Source: CAKZLS01 sp963771545
Lineage (GTDB): Bacteria > Pseudomonadota > Alphaproteobacteria > Rhodospirillales > Defluviicoccaceae
NCBI GenBank assembly: GCA_963771545.1
Contig: CAVYTX010000002.1
Coordinates: 1,612,001 to 1,676,000 of the forward strand
Direction: 5' to 3'
DNA length: 64,000 nt
Position 1 is the stretch's first letter. Each line of letters opens with the position of its first letter. A program made the translations under genes and the position numbers. Of this stretch, positions 40,131-50,087 are shown piece by piece. The notes under the pieces were generated by a model. That model had not been told where the DNA came from. It was given only the letters and a program-made list of their open reading frames with translations, and searched no databases.

Positions 40131-40379
40131 ATGACTTCGATCGTCCCCGTTGATCCCGTTGGGACGAGAGTCCGCAACTGGAGGCAAGTCGCCGCGGATC
40201 TGTGGCACGTACCAACCATACGCGCTCAGCATTGTTTGCAGCGGGCCAGCGTGGTTTTTTGCTGCGTTCTTGTGTCCGCGCTGCTCAATGCGGGGACCGT
40301 TATCGACTGGCGGCTCTTCGGCCTTTCAGTGGTCATAGCCCTCGGAGCGATCATGCTCGGACAGATAAACGATGCTTAA
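40131..40379 (+). CDS. Small two-helix membrane protein
   Basis: The 82-residue protein has GAGGACC 8 nt upstream of the ATG. A soluble N-terminus (PVGTRVRNWRQVAADLWHVPTIRAQHCLQ) is followed by VVFCCVLVSALLNAGTVI and LFGLSVVIALGAIMLGQI, two likely TM helices. It precedes the AhpD-like gene by 97 bp. No family recognised. Confidence 0.5.
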   Translation: MTSIVPVDPVGTRVRNWRQVAADLWHVPTIRAQHCLQRASVVFCCVLVSALLNAGTVIDWRLFGLSVVIALGAIMLGQINDA

Positions 40380-40476
40380 CTGTCCGTTTGTTCTTCACCA
40401 TAATAAACATTTCGCCCGGCATCGAAGGAAGCGCGAAGGTGTCTGTTCGACGACCACACTAGAAAAGGAGACGGGG

Positions 40477-40824
40477 ATGCCCGACACGTTATATCCACGA
40501 CCAACCAAGGATCTGGCCGAAAGACGGCATGACCTCGCGCCGGAGATCGAGGACGCGTTCAAGCAATTCAGCAAGACGGTATTCGAGGAAGGAGCGCTCT
40601 CCGCCAAGACCAAACAGCTGATCGCCGTCGCGGTCGCCCACGTCACGCAATGTCCGTATTGCATTCGCGGTCATACCAAGGCGGCCAGCCGGGACGGAGC
40701 GACGCCCGAGGAGATCATGGAAGCCATTTGGGTCGCGGCGGAGATGCGCGCGGGCGGCGCCTATGCCCACTCGGCGCTCGCGCTGGAAGCGATCGCGCCC
40801 AAGGCCGAGTCCGGCGGCGACTAA
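40477..40824 (+). CDS. AhpD-like carboxymuconolactone decarboxylase family protein
   Basis: The 115-residue protein has the AhpD core: LSAKTKQLIAVAVAHVTQCPYCIRGHTKAASRDGATPEEIMEAIWVAAEMRAGGAYAHSALA, with the CxxC-xx-H redox centre. Such proteins are peroxidase-type thiol reductases. AAAAGGAGACGGGG precedes the ATG at 40477. It is followed by an AIF-like flavoprotein reductase, a plausible electron donor. Confidence 0.9.
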   Translation: MPDTLYPRPTKDLAERRHDLAPEIEDAFKQFSKTVFEEGALSAKTKQLIAVAVAHVTQCPYCIRGHTKAASRDGATPEEIMEAIWVAAEMRAGGAYAHSALALEAIAPKAESGGD

Positions 40825-40869
40825 CCAACTCTCCCCTGCCGGCCACCGGACATCGAAAGGATTTCTGAC

Positions 40870-42057
40870 ATGGCGAGCTACAAGTACCTGATCATCGGCG
40901 GTGGAATGACCGGCGGCGCGGCCGCGAAGGGTATTCGGGAAGTGGATACCGAGGGATCGATTGCGTTGATCGGCGACGAGGCGGATCCGCCTTACGATCG
41001 TCCTCCGCTCTCGAAATCCTTGTGGACGGGCACAGCCGTGGACTCCGTGGACAGCATTTGGCGCCGCACCGAGGTGACCGGCGCGGACCTTCTCTTGGGG
41101 CGGAGCGTCACGCGGTTGGACCCGCAATCGAAACGCGTGGAGGACGATTCGGGCGGGACATACGGCTTCGACAAGCTTCTCCTTGCGACCGGCGGAACGC
41201 CGCGCCGTCTTCCATTTGGCGGCGACCGGGTCATTTATTTCCGCACCCTCGACGACTATCGGCGGCTCCGGGCGCTGGCCGATCGGGGCGAGCGGTTTGC
41301 CGTGATCGGCGGTGGTTTCATCGGCTCCGAAATCGCCGCCGCGCTGGCGATGAATGGGAAACACGTGACGATGGTTTTTCCCGAACCAACGATCGGAGCC
41401 CGGGTGTTTCCCGAGGAACTCGGCCTATTCGTCAACGACACCTATCGCGCCAAGGGCGTGGAGCTGCTGGCCGGAAGAACGGTGACCGGGATCGTTCCGC
41501 GCGGTTCCCAATTTGTCGTCGAAGTTTCCGACGCAACCGAAGTCGTCGTCGACGCCGTCGTGGCCGGTCTTGGAATTGAACCGAACGTCGGCCTCGCTCA
41601 AGACGCGGGCTTGAAGACCGACGACGGGATCGCGGTGGACGAGCAATTGCGAACGGGCCACCCGGACATCTGGGCGGCGGGAGATGTCGCGAGCATCCGA
41701 AGCGAAACCCTGGACCGGCGGATCAGGGTCGAGCATGAGGATAACGCCGTGCGCATGGGCGGGCTGGCCGGCCGCAACATGGCGGGGAACGCCGAGCCCT
41801 ATCGCCACTTGTCGTTGATCTACTCGGACCTGTTCGAGCTCGGATACGAGGCCGTGGGGATCGTGGATACGCGGCTCGAAACAGTGATCGACTGGCACAA
41901 GCGTTTCGAGGAGGGAGTCATTTACTACCTTGAGAGCGGTCGGGTTCGAGGCGTGTTGTTATGGAACGTATGGGAACGGGTGGAACAGGCCCGGGAACTT
42001 ATCGGCCAATCCGGCACGTTCGATCCATCGGCTCTGAGAGGCCGGATCGTGGCCTAG
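40870..42057 (+). CDS. FAD-dependent NAD(P)H reductase, AIF/rubredoxin-reductase-like
   Basis: The 395-residue flavoprotein has two nucleotide folds: FAD site YLIIGGGMTGGAAAKGIRE, DPPYDRPPLSK, and the NAD site FAVIGGGFIGSEIAAALAMNGKHV; IWAAGDVAS near residue 270 closes the FAD domain. The C-terminal domain (YSDLFELGYEAVGIVDTRLETVIDW, VRGVLLWNVWERVEQAREL) is like mitochondrial AIF and bacterial ferredoxin reductases. In series with the AhpD-like gene (45 bp gap), it may reduce a thiol or ferredoxin partner. Confidence 0.9.
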   Translation: MASYKYLIIGGGMTGGAAAKGIREVDTEGSIALIGDEADPPYDRPPLSKSLWTGTAVDSVDSIWRRTEVTGADLLLGRSVTRLDPQSKRVEDDSGGTYGFDKLLLATGGTPRRLPFGGDRVIYFRTLDDYRRLRALADRGERFAVIGGGFIGSEIAAALAMNGKHVTMVFPEPTIGARVFPEELGLFVNDTYRAKGVELLAGRTVTGIVPRGSQFVVEVSDATEVVVDAVVAGLGIEPNVGLAQDAGLKTDDGIAVDEQLRTGHPDIWAAGDVASIRSETLDRRIRVEHEDNAVRMGGLAGRNMAGNAEPYRHLSLIYSDLFELGYEAVGIVDTRLETVIDWHKRFEEGVIYYLESGRVRGVLLWNVWERVEQARELIGQSGTFDPSALRGRIVA

Positions 42058-42103
42058 GACCGGGCCGCTTCGGCAATGCCGGCGGAAATCGAGGAGAGGA
42101 TCA

Positions 42104-42460
42104 GTGGCCATTTTTGTCAAGAGCGCCCGCGAGGACGCCGCCGCGGAAGACGGCTATCGCATTCTCATCGATCGCCTTTGGCCCCGCGGCGTATCCAAGG
42201 AAGCGCTTCGGCTGGATGACTGGGCCAAGGACGTCGCGCCCAGCACCGAGCTGCGCAAGTGGTTCAACCACGAGCATGAAAAATGGGAGGAATTCAAACG
42301 GCGGTATTTCCTGGAACTCGACGATTGCCCCGATGCGATCGTCGGTTTGAGGGAAAAAGTCCGCCAAGGATCCTTGACATTGGTCTTCGGGTCCCATGAA
42401 TCCCGTTTCAACAATGCCGTGGCCCTCAAGGAATACCTCGAGCGGAAAGGCGCGCGGTAA
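42104..42460 (+). CDS. DUF488 family protein
   Basis: The 118-residue protein matches DUF488: YRILIDRLWPRGVSKEALRLDDWAKDVAPSTELRKWFNHEHEKWEEFKRRYFLEL, and LTLVFGSHESRFNNAVALKEYL. The start is a GTG at 42104 with GAGGAGAGG upstream. The family's activity is not established. It lies between the reductase and the nitronate monooxygenase genes. Confidence 0.85.
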   Translation: MAIFVKSAREDAAAEDGYRILIDRLWPRGVSKEALRLDDWAKDVAPSTELRKWFNHEHEKWEEFKRRYFLELDDCPDAIVGLREKVRQGSLTLVFGSHESRFNNAVALKEYLERKGAR

Positions 42461-42466
42461 CAGCGA

Positions 42467-43495
42467 ATGAAAGACATCCGGCATCTGCGTACGCCGCTCT
42501 GCGGCCTCCTCCAATGCCGCTATCCCATCTTGCAGGCGGGCATGGGCGGTGTCGCGCGATCGGAGCTGGTATCGGCTGTTTCCAATGCCGGCGGTTACGG
42601 CTTTCTCGGCATGGTCCGGGAAAGACCCGAACTGATCGCCCGGGAAATCGACGCCGTTCGAAACCATACCGCTCGGCCGTTCGGCGTGAATCTCATCCCC
42701 GCGGCGACGGAGCCATCGTTGTTGGAAGACGAGCTACGGGTTTGCTTCGAAAAACGCGTTCACTCGATGTGTTTTTTCTGGGACGTGGACGAGAAGGCGG
42801 TCGCGCGGGCCAAGCGGGCCGGATGCCTGGTTCTGTACCAGGTGGGGTCGGTGGAAGACGCCGTGGCGGCGGAACGCGCCGGCGCCGATATCGTCATTGC
42901 CCAGGGGTTCGAGGCCGGAGGCCACGTCCGGGGCGTCGTCTCCTCGCTGGTTCTTGTGCCGCAAGTGGTTGGGGCCGTCTCGATCCCGGTCGTTGCCTCG
43001 GGCGGCTTCGCGTCGGGCGACGCCCTGGTCGCGGCGCTGGCCCTTGGGGCGCAAGGCATCCACTGCGGCACGGCCTTTCTGGCGACCGCGGAGTCCTTTG
43101 CCCATGCGCACCACAAGCAGAGCATCGTCGCCGCCAGCTCGGAAGACGCCGTTTACACCGACGTGTTTGCCATCAACTGGCCTCCGGGTTCGCCGGTCCG
43201 CGCGATTCGCAACAGCATTACCCGGGAGCTGGGCGAAAACCTTCTCGGCCACCATCCCGACGACCTGCCCCGCGAGGTGATCGCGGACGAAGAAGGCCGC
43301 CCCATCTACAAGTTCAGTACCGACTCGCCGCTGCGGACGACGACCGGCGACCTCGAGGCTCTCCCCGGTTTCGCTGGTCAAACCGCCGGGCTGATTAAGT
43401 CGGTCCCGAGCGCCGCGGATTTGGTTTCCGCGATCGTCGAGTCCGCGCGCCGAGCGCTTGACCGGATCGAGACTGTCCGAGATAGCGTCCTCTAG
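42467..43495 (+). CDS. Nitronate monooxygenase (2-nitropropane dioxygenase family)
   Basis: The 342-residue FMN TIM-barrel protein has the family motifs YPILQAGMGGVARSELVSAVSNAGGYGFLG, RPFGVNLIP, DIVIAQGFEAGGHVRG, IPVVASGGFASGDALVAALALGAQGIHCGTAFLAT. These enzymes oxidise nitronates to carbonyls and nitrite with O2. The gene follows DUF488 after 6 bp, so the two are co-transcribed. Confidence 0.9.
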   Translation: MKDIRHLRTPLCGLLQCRYPILQAGMGGVARSELVSAVSNAGGYGFLGMVRERPELIAREIDAVRNHTARPFGVNLIPAATEPSLLEDELRVCFEKRVHSMCFFWDVDEKAVARAKRAGCLVLYQVGSVEDAVAAERAGADIVIAQGFEAGGHVRGVVSSLVLVPQVVGAVSIPVVASGGFASGDALVAALALGAQGIHCGTAFLATAESFAHAHHKQSIVAASSEDAVYTDVFAINWPPGSPVRAIRNSITRELGENLLGHHPDDLPREVIADEEGRPIYKFSTDSPLRTTTGDLEALPGFAGQTAGLIKSVPSAADLVSAIVESARRALDRIETVRDSVL

Positions 43496-43592
43496 GGGAT
43501 CTGGTTACACGGGTCGCGCTCGTATATATTGCCGGCCGGTTTAAGGCGCCTCAGAGTGCCAGAGAAGGCGAACGAACGGATCCGGGGTGTTC

Positions 43593-44573
43593 ATGGAGTT
43601 CAAGGATTACTACAAAATCATGGGCGTGCCCGACAACGCCTCGGCCGACGATGTCAAAAAAGCGTATCGAACGCTTGCCCGCAAGCACCATCCGGACCTC
43701 AACAAGGGCGCGGACTCCGCCGAGAAGTTCAAGGAGTTGGGCGAAGCCTATGAAGTCCTGAAGGATCCGGCCAAGCGCGCCGAATACGATCAACTGCGCA
43801 AGTACGGAGCCTCCGCCGGCGGCGAATTCAAGCCACCACCCGGCTGGCGATCGGGCGCGGATTTCAGCGGCGGCGGTTTCACGGCGGCCGATTCGGCCGA
43901 GTTCAGCGATTTCTTCGAAACCCTATTCGGCCAACGCGCCGGGCGAACGGCGCATGGCGGCGCCGGAACCGGCCGGGGAGCACATCCGGGCGGGACCACT
44001 TTCGCCATTCGCGGCGAGGACGTGCACTACCGGATTCCGGTGACCCTGGAGGAGGCGCATAGCGGTTCGACCCGCGCCATCTCGCTGCAAACGCATCGAT
44101 ACGACGGCGAGGGGCGGGCCGTCCCCGAGGCCAAGACACTCAACGTGAAAATTCCCAAGGGCGTCGTCCAGGGCCAAAACATCCGGTTGCGAGGCCAGGG
44201 AGGCGCCGGCTTCGGCGGCGCGCCGAATGGCGATCTCTACATGGAAGTGGACCTGGAACCGCACGCCTGGTTCACCGTGGACGGCCGGGACGTCACCCTG
44301 GTGTTACCGGTGGCCCCATGGGAAGCCGCCCTCGGCGCGAGCGTGAAGGTGCCGACGCTGGGCGGAGCCGTCAATCTGACGATCCCGCCGAACGCCCAAA
44401 GCGGCCGGAAGCTGCGGCTCAAGGGACGAGGTCTTCCGGGAAGCCCTCCCGGCGACCAATATGTCCTGTTGCAGATCGTTCTGCCGCCGGTGGACAGCGC
44501 CGATGACCGGGCGTTGATGGAGAAGATGCGGCAACAAATGCCGTTCAACCCGCGCGCGACACTCGGAGTTTGA
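43593..44573 (+). CDS. cbpA: CbpA-type DnaJ co-chaperone / curved DNA-binding protein
   Basis: The J domain (residues 1-70) has DYYKIMGV, KHHPDLN (HPD motif) and FKELGEAYEVLKDPAKRAEYD. A Gly/Phe-rich linker follows (WRSGADFSGGGFTAADSAEFSDFF), then two beta-barrel client domains (YRIPVTLEEAHSGSTRAISL, KTLNVKIPKGVVQGQNIRLRGQGGAG, DLYMEVDLEPHAWFTVDGRDV). There is no zinc finger, as expected for CbpA. The ATG at 43593 matches the family start MEFKDYY. It is followed by cbpM after 4 bp. Confidence 0.95.
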   Translation: MEFKDYYKIMGVPDNASADDVKKAYRTLARKHHPDLNKGADSAEKFKELGEAYEVLKDPAKRAEYDQLRKYGASAGGEFKPPPGWRSGADFSGGGFTAADSAEFSDFFETLFGQRAGRTAHGGAGTGRGAHPGGTTFAIRGEDVHYRIPVTLEEAHSGSTRAISLQTHRYDGEGRAVPEAKTLNVKIPKGVVQGQNIRLRGQGGAGFGGAPNGDLYMEVDLEPHAWFTVDGRDVTLVLPVAPWEAALGASVKVPTLGGAVNLTIPPNAQSGRKLRLKGRGLPGSPPGDQYVLLQIVLPPVDSADDRALMEKMRQQMPFNPRATLGV

Positions 44574-44577
44574 GACC

Positions 44578-44910
44578 ATGGCGAAAGACATCGAAGCCGT
44601 CGCCGGGGAAATCGTCGATGAAACCGTCCAGTACGGCCTGAAAGACGTTTGCGAGGTGTGCGAGGTTCACGCCGAGCGTGTCGTCGAAATGGTGGAGGCG
44701 GGCATCATCGAGGCGCGCGGAGAACAGCCGGCCGCGTGGCGGTTCTCCGCCGTGTCGGTCATGCGGTCCCGCAAGGCGCTGCGGCTGCAGCGGGACCTCG
44801 AAATCAACATTCCCGGCATCGCCGTGACCCTGGATTTGCTGGATGAAGTCGAGTCCCTGCGCGGTCAGGTCAAGGCGCTCAAGCAGCGGTTGGCGAAACT
44901 GGAGCGATAA
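44578..44910 (+). CDS. cbpM: CbpM-type chaperone modulator (MerR-like)
   Basis: The 110-residue protein has the CbpM fold: a MerR-like segment (YGLKDVCEVCEVHAERVVEMVEAGIIEARGEQPAAWRFSAVSVMRSRKALRLQRDLEINIPGIAVTLDLLDEVESLRGQVKALKQRL). CbpM binds the J domain of CbpA and inhibits its co-chaperone and DNA-binding activity. The position directly after cbpA confirms the assignment. Confidence 0.93.
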   Translation: MAKDIEAVAGEIVDETVQYGLKDVCEVCEVHAERVVEMVEAGIIEARGEQPAAWRFSAVSVMRSRKALRLQRDLEINIPGIAVTLDLLDEVESLRGQVKALKQRLAKLER

Positions 44911-44927
44911 AGGCACCTCGGTCTCGC

Positions 44928-46718
44928 TTAATTCGACAGCGGCCACACCTGTGGCGTGACCGCAATGGTCACCAGCCAGGTAATGATCGCGAGTACACCG
45001 CCAAGCATCAGGTAATGCTTGAACCGGTATTCGCCGGGTCCCATCACCAAGATCGTGCTTTCATGTGCCACCGGCGTGATGAAACCCGCGGAAATGCAGA
45101 TAGCGAGCGGGATCATCACCGCCTTGGGGTCGACGTTGGCGAATTGCGCCACCTGATAGGCGATCGGCGCAACGATGATCGCGACCGCCGCATTCTCGAT
45201 GACTTGCGTGAGCAGCAGTGCGATCAGCAGCAGGGCGCCGAGAATGACGATGGGCGTCGCTCCGGACAGAGCGTGCAATACGAGCGAGGCAATCGCCTCG
45301 GCGGCTCCCGTTTCTTCCAACGCGATGCCGAAAGGGATCATGCCACCCAGGATCACCAGCGTCGGCCAGTCGATGGCGGCATAGGCGGCGCGCACGCTGA
45401 TGCAGCCGAACAGGATCGCGAGCGCGGCAGCGAGCGGAATCGAGATGCTGGGCGCGAGCAGTCCCGTCATGGAGAGCGCGACGACGCTGGCCATCAATCC
45501 CAACACCACCGTTGCCTTGGCCCTGCCGACGGCCGGAAACGCCCGTTTCTCCAGGAACACCAGATCCCGGCTTTGGCCCAATCGCTCGATGCTGTCGGTC
45601 CTGCCGAGGAGCAGCAAGGCGTCGCCATGGACAAGCCGCGTGTCCATGAGGCGGTCGGTCAGCCGATGTCCGCGCCGCTCCATCCCCAGGACGGTGACCC
45701 CGAAGCGCTCGCTCAACGCCAGTTGCTCGAGGGTGGCGCCGGCGAAATAGGACGTCGGCGACACAATCGCTTCGGCGGTCACCAGATCGACCTTGGCAAG
45801 CGCTGCCCGATCGAGTTTGACTTCCTCTTGAACCGTGAAATCCGACGACTTGACGAATTCACCGATCTGGTCGGCGGTTCCGCGGAAGATGATCATGTCC
45901 CCGGCCCGTAGCGGCATCGTGCGGAACACGCGCCGGCCTTTGCGCACGACATCGACGATGCGGAACCGCTTTTCTCGTAAGGGTTCGATCTCCGCGATCG
46001 TTCGGCCGACGGCGCCGGAGTGTTCTGGGACGATCAACTCGGTCAGGAATTCGGTGACCTCGTTCGGCCCGTCGTCGGCTTTGTGCGTGGGCAACCAATG
46101 TCGACCGACAAAAAAAATGAAGACCGCGGCGACCGCGAACACGGCGGCGGCCGTGGGCGTGAAATCGAAGAAGCCGATTCCCGTCTCGGCGCGCTGGCGA
46201 AGAAAGTCGTTCAGAATTATGTTGCTGCGGGTCCCGATCAGCGTCCATTGCCCTCCCAGCAATGAACCATAGGCGGCGAGAAGAAGGTATCGCGACGGGG
46301 CCAAGTCATACTCGCGGCAGATGCTCAGGATGAGCGGCAGAAAAATGATCACCACCGTCGTGTCGTTGATCATCGTCGACATCAAGGTCGCAAGCGTCAG
46401 CACGGTCATCTGCAGCGCCCATTCGCGGTCGGCCACCAAACGCAACAGGCGCAGACCGAGCGCTTCCGCGGCGCCGGTCTGCACGATGGCGGTGCCGATG
46501 ACGAACATGCTGGCGATCATCAGCACCGCTGGACTGCCGAAGCCCGAAAAGCCTTGCTGGTAGGTGAGAATGCCTCGCCACTCGCCGTCGCCGCGAGGCC
46601 ACGGCAAGACCAGCGCGAGCATGACCAGAAAGGCGGTGATGTCGGGGCGCAGCCGCTGGCTCCAGAACAAATAAAGGGCAACGACGAGCACAATCCCGAG
46701 AAATCGGTATTCGGCCAT
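44928..46718 (-). CDS. SLC13/DASS-type transporter with two TrkA-C (RCK_C) domains
   Basis: The 596-residue protein has a transport domain split by soluble modules. N-terminal helices include LIASMFVIGTAIVQTGAAEALGLRL and LMSTMINDTTVVIIFLPLILS. The centre (about residues 205-375) contains two TrkA-C domains: ELIVPEHSGAVGRTIAEIEPLREKRFRIVDVVRKGRRVF and EAIVSPTSYFAGATLEQLALSERFGVTVLGMERRG. The second half holds ENAAVAIIVAPIAYQVAQ and FITPVAHESTILVMGPGEYRF. The family takes up dicarboxylates, sulfate or other anions, with TrkA-C binding a regulatory ligand. It is convergent with cbpM. Confidence 0.92.
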   Translation of the reverse strand: MAEYRFLGIVLVVALYLFWSQRLRPDITAFLVMLALVLPWPRGDGEWRGILTYQQGFSGFGSPAVLMIASMFVIGTAIVQTGAAEALGLRLLRLVADREWALQMTVLTLATLMSTMINDTTVVIIFLPLILSICREYDLAPSRYLLLAAYGSLLGGQWTLIGTRSNIILNDFLRQRAETGIGFFDFTPTAAAVFAVAAVFIFFVGRHWLPTHKADDGPNEVTEFLTELIVPEHSGAVGRTIAEIEPLREKRFRIVDVVRKGRRVFRTMPLRAGDMIIFRGTADQIGEFVKSSDFTVQEEVKLDRAALAKVDLVTAEAIVSPTSYFAGATLEQLALSERFGVTVLGMERRGHRLTDRLMDTRLVHGDALLLLGRTDSIERLGQSRDLVFLEKRAFPAVGRAKATVVLGLMASVVALSMTGLLAPSISIPLAAALAILFGCISVRAAYAAIDWPTLVILGGMIPFGIALEETGAAEAIASLVLHALSGATPIVILGALLLIALLLTQVIENAAVAIIVAPIAYQVAQFANVDPKAVMIPLAICISAGFITPVAHESTILVMGPGEYRFKHYLMLGGVLAIITWLVTIAVTPQVWPLSN

Positions 46719-46892
46719 GACCGGCTCCCAAATGGGTAAACGCTAGATCGCATATATGGCGCTTCGCCGGCGGAACACAGCGGCGGGGTCCTCAATTTCC
46801 ATTGTCAGCAATGCCGTCCTGCCTCGGGGTTTGGGCGACGCGCGTACGGTGTTGTGAGAGCAAAAGTCCGATTGTTTCGGGAAGCGGTGAAT

Positions 46893-49800
46893 TTATTCTC
46901 CGGGCTTAACCGCTTCCTCGGCGGGGACATGGGCCGTCTCGGTCTCTTTCGGTTTTTTGCCGCGCTCGCTCATTCCCTGCATCAGCACGTAAAACACCGG
47001 CACGAACGGAATGGCGATCAGGGTCGACGCCAGCATGCCGCCGAACACCACGGTGCCGATGGCCTGCTGGCTGGCCGCGCCGGCGCCGGACGCCGTCAAC
47101 AGCGGAACCACGCCCAGGATAAACGCGAACGACGTCATGACGATGGCCCGGAACCGCCGCTGGGTGGCCTCGATGGCGGCCTCGGCGATGGACTTGCCCT
47201 CGGCGCGCAACTCGCGCGCGAACTCGACAATAAGGATAGCGTTCTTACTGGCCAGACCGATCATCAAAACGAGGCCGACCTGGGTGTAGAGGTTGTTGTC
47301 GAACTGCCGGACGATCAGCGCCAGCAGCACGCCCACCATGGCCATGGGCACAACCAGGATGACCGCGCCCGGGTTGGTCCAGCTTTCGTACTGGGCGGCG
47401 AGCACGAGGAACACCAGAACGATGGACAACGCGTAGATGAAATAGGCCGTATTTCCGACCTGCTGCTCCTGGTATGCCGTCGTCGTCCATTCAAAGGCCA
47501 TACCGTTTGGCAAATTGGCGTTGGCCACTTGTTCCATCAGAGCGAGGGCCTCCCCGGAGCTGTGGCCTGGCGCCGGACCACCGAGGATGGTGGCCGCCGG
47601 ATAGAGGTTGTAGCGGGTAACCAGTTCGGACCCCACCGTGCGCCGCGCGTCGATCATCGTGCCCAGCGGCACCATTTCGCCCTTTGTGTTGCGCACGTAA
47701 AGCTGGTCGATGTCCTCCGGTTCTAGGCGATAGGGCGCATCGGCCTGCATGCGCACCTGGAAGCTCTGCCCGAATTTGTTGAACAGATTGATGTAGACCG
47801 ATCCGACATAAGCCTGGAGGGTCTGAAACACGTCGCCGATGGGCACGTCGAGCAATTCGACCTTGGTCCGGTCGATGTCCAGAAACAATTGCGGACTGCG
47901 GGCGTTGAACGTCGTGATGACACCGCGCAGGCTCGATTGAGCGCGGGCCGCGTCAACCGTCTCCATCGCGGCTTTCTGTAACTCCATCAGGCCGAGGGAG
48001 CGGCGATCCTCGATCATCATCTGGAATCCGCCCGACTGTCCGAGGCCGGCGATGGGCGGCGGGATCAGGACCGCGATGGCCGCCTCGTCGATGGACGCCA
48101 TCTCTTTCTGCAGGTTGGCGACGATCACGTCCTGCGACAGGTCCTTCCCTCGCTTTTCCCAACTCTCGTAAATCACGAAGGTGGAAAAGACGGTGCTTAC
48201 GTTGGCGTTGTCGACGATCGAAAGCCCGCCGATAGTGACCCAGTTGGCAACGCCGGGAGTCTTTGCGAGGATGGCATCGACTTTCGCCGAGACCGCCTTG
48301 ACCCGGGGCTGGGCGGCGGCGTCGGGCAGGGTCGCGAAGACGATGGCGTATCCCTGGTCCTCGGCGGGAAGAAAACCGGTCGGCTGCCGCGAGAACTGCC
48401 AGCCGGCCACTCCGATCACCGCCGCGAAAATCAGCAACGAGGTTTTCGGATGGCTCACCATGCGGCGAACGATGCCCATGTAGACATCCTCGGCGGCCTG
48501 ATAGCCCTTGTTGAACCCGCCGAAGAAAACCCGGGAAAAGGCGTTCGGCTTTTTGTCCCTGTTGGGCGGGCGCAGAAAGACGCGCACCTGGGCCGGGCTC
48601 AGCGACAACGCGATGAGGGCGCTGAGAACGGCTGTCGATGCGATCACCAGCGCGAACTGGCGGAACAGTTGCCCGGTAATGCCGGGGATGAACGAGGCCG
48701 GCAAAAACACCGATATGAGCACCAGGGTGACGCCGACGATGGGTCCCGTCAATTCGCCCATCGCCTTGACCGCGGCGTCGCGCTGCGACATCCCCTGCTC
48801 CATGTAGTGCGATGAGTTCTCGACGACGATGATCGCGTCGTCGACGACGATGCCGATGGCGAGAATGACCGCGAACAGCGTCATCAGGTTTATGCTGAAT
48901 CCGAGGATCGCCATGGCCGCGAAGGCGCCAATGATCGTCACCGGAATGGTTACGGCGGGGATCAGGGTTGCCCGAGGATTCTGCAGGAAAACGAAGATGA
49001 CGATGAGGACGAGGAAGCCGGCCTCGAACAGCGTATGGTAAACCGCGCTGATGGCGTCTTCCACGAAGATCGTCGTGTCATAATAGATGGCGTACTTGAG
49101 GCCTTCCGGGAACGTCTTGCTCAGTTCCGCGGTCTCCGAGCGGATCTGCTTGGCGACGTCGAGCGCATTGGCACCGGGCAGCGCGTAAATGATGACATGC
49201 GCGGCCTTTTTGCCGCTCAGCCCCGAAAAGTTCGAAAAGCTCTGCTGGCTCAAATTCACGCGCGCGACGTCCCTGACTCGAATGACGCGCGCGCTTTCGC
49301 CGCGATCGCTCTTGACGATGATGTTCTCGAAATCGGACACATCGGAGAGGCGGCCCAGCGCATTGATGGTAAACTGGAACACTTGGCTGTCCGGCACCGG
49401 CGGTCCGCCGATCTGGCCGGCAACCACCGCCGCGTTTTGCTGCTCGATGGCCTGCTGCACATCCAGAACCGTCAGATCAAAAGTCTTGAGCTTCTCCGGA
49501 TCGAGCCAGATCCGCATGGCGTAAGCCCCGGCGCCCACGACCTTGACCTGGCCGACGCCGGGAATCCGGCCGAGGGGATATTGCAGATTGATGACCGCGT
49601 AATTGGCAAGGAAGGTCTCGTCGTACCGCCCGTCGTCCGAATAGAGGCTCACCACCTGCAGAATGTTGGTCGACACCTTGCGAACGGTCACACCCTGGGC
49701 CTGGACCACGGACGGCAATTGCGAGATCGCGGCGTTGGCGAAGTTCTGCACGAGAGTGAGCGCCGCGTCGAGGTCCGTTCCCACCTCGAACGTCACCGTC

Positions 49801-50069
49801 AGCGTGTAGCTGCCGTCGCTGCCGCTTGTCGACTGCATATAGATCGAGCCTTCGACGCCGTTGAGCTGATTCTCGATGGGGATGCCGACGGTGTTGGCGA
49901 CGACCTCGGCGCTGGCGCCGGGGTAACTGGTCGTCACCTGAATGGTCGGTGGCACGATATTCGGGTATTGCGATATGGGAAGCTGCAAAATCGCGACCGC
50001 GCCGAGGATGACGATGACGATCGCGATGACGTTGGCGAAAATCGGACGGTCGATAAAGAATTTCGACAT
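46893..50069 (-). CDS. RND multidrug efflux transporter (HAE1, AcrB/MexB type)
   Basis: The 1058-residue protein has the complete HAE1 pattern: FIDRPIFANVIAIVIVILG at the start, GVIGIVVDDAIIVVEN with the proton-relay Asp pair (residues about 405-412), the TM10 lysine in GLASKNAILIVEFARE, two periplasmic porter/docking loops, and GVVPLLTASGAGAASQQAIGTVVFGGML near the C-terminus. The tail is short and Glu/Lys-rich. It is 18 bp downstream of its adaptor gene. No outer membrane factor gene is in the operon, so it must share a TolC-like channel encoded elsewhere. Confidence 0.97.
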   Translation of the reverse strand: MSKFFIDRPIFANVIAIVIVILGAVAILQLPISQYPNIVPPTIQVTTSYPGASAEVVANTVGIPIENQLNGVEGSIYMQSTSGSDGSYTLTVTFEVGTDLDAALTLVQNFANAAISQLPSVVQAQGVTVRKVSTNILQVVSLYSDDGRYDETFLANYAVINLQYPLGRIPGVGQVKVVGAGAYAMRIWLDPEKLKTFDLTVLDVQQAIEQQNAAVVAGQIGGPPVPDSQVFQFTINALGRLSDVSDFENIIVKSDRGESARVIRVRDVARVNLSQQSFSNFSGLSGKKAAHVIIYALPGANALDVAKQIRSETAELSKTFPEGLKYAIYYDTTIFVEDAISAVYHTLFEAGFLVLIVIFVFLQNPRATLIPAVTIPVTIIGAFAAMAILGFSINLMTLFAVILAIGIVVDDAIIVVENSSHYMEQGMSQRDAAVKAMGELTGPIVGVTLVLISVFLPASFIPGITGQLFRQFALVIASTAVLSALIALSLSPAQVRVFLRPPNRDKKPNAFSRVFFGGFNKGYQAAEDVYMGIVRRMVSHPKTSLLIFAAVIGVAGWQFSRQPTGFLPAEDQGYAIVFATLPDAAAQPRVKAVSAKVDAILAKTPGVANWVTIGGLSIVDNANVSTVFSTFVIYESWEKRGKDLSQDVIVANLQKEMASIDEAAIAVLIPPPIAGLGQSGGFQMMIEDRRSLGLMELQKAAMETVDAARAQSSLRGVITTFNARSPQLFLDIDRTKVELLDVPIGDVFQTLQAYVGSVYINLFNKFGQSFQVRMQADAPYRLEPEDIDQLYVRNTKGEMVPLGTMIDARRTVGSELVTRYNLYPAATILGGPAPGHSSGEALALMEQVANANLPNGMAFEWTTTAYQEQQVGNTAYFIYALSIVLVFLVLAAQYESWTNPGAVILVVPMAMVGVLLALIVRQFDNNLYTQVGLVLMIGLASKNAILIVEFARELRAEGKSIAEAAIEATQRRFRAIVMTSFAFILGVVPLLTASGAGAASQQAIGTVVFGGMLASTLIAIPFVPVFYVLMQGMSERGKKPKETETAHVPAEEAVKPGE

Positions 50070-50087
50070 GGGTGTCGCGCGCCCCGG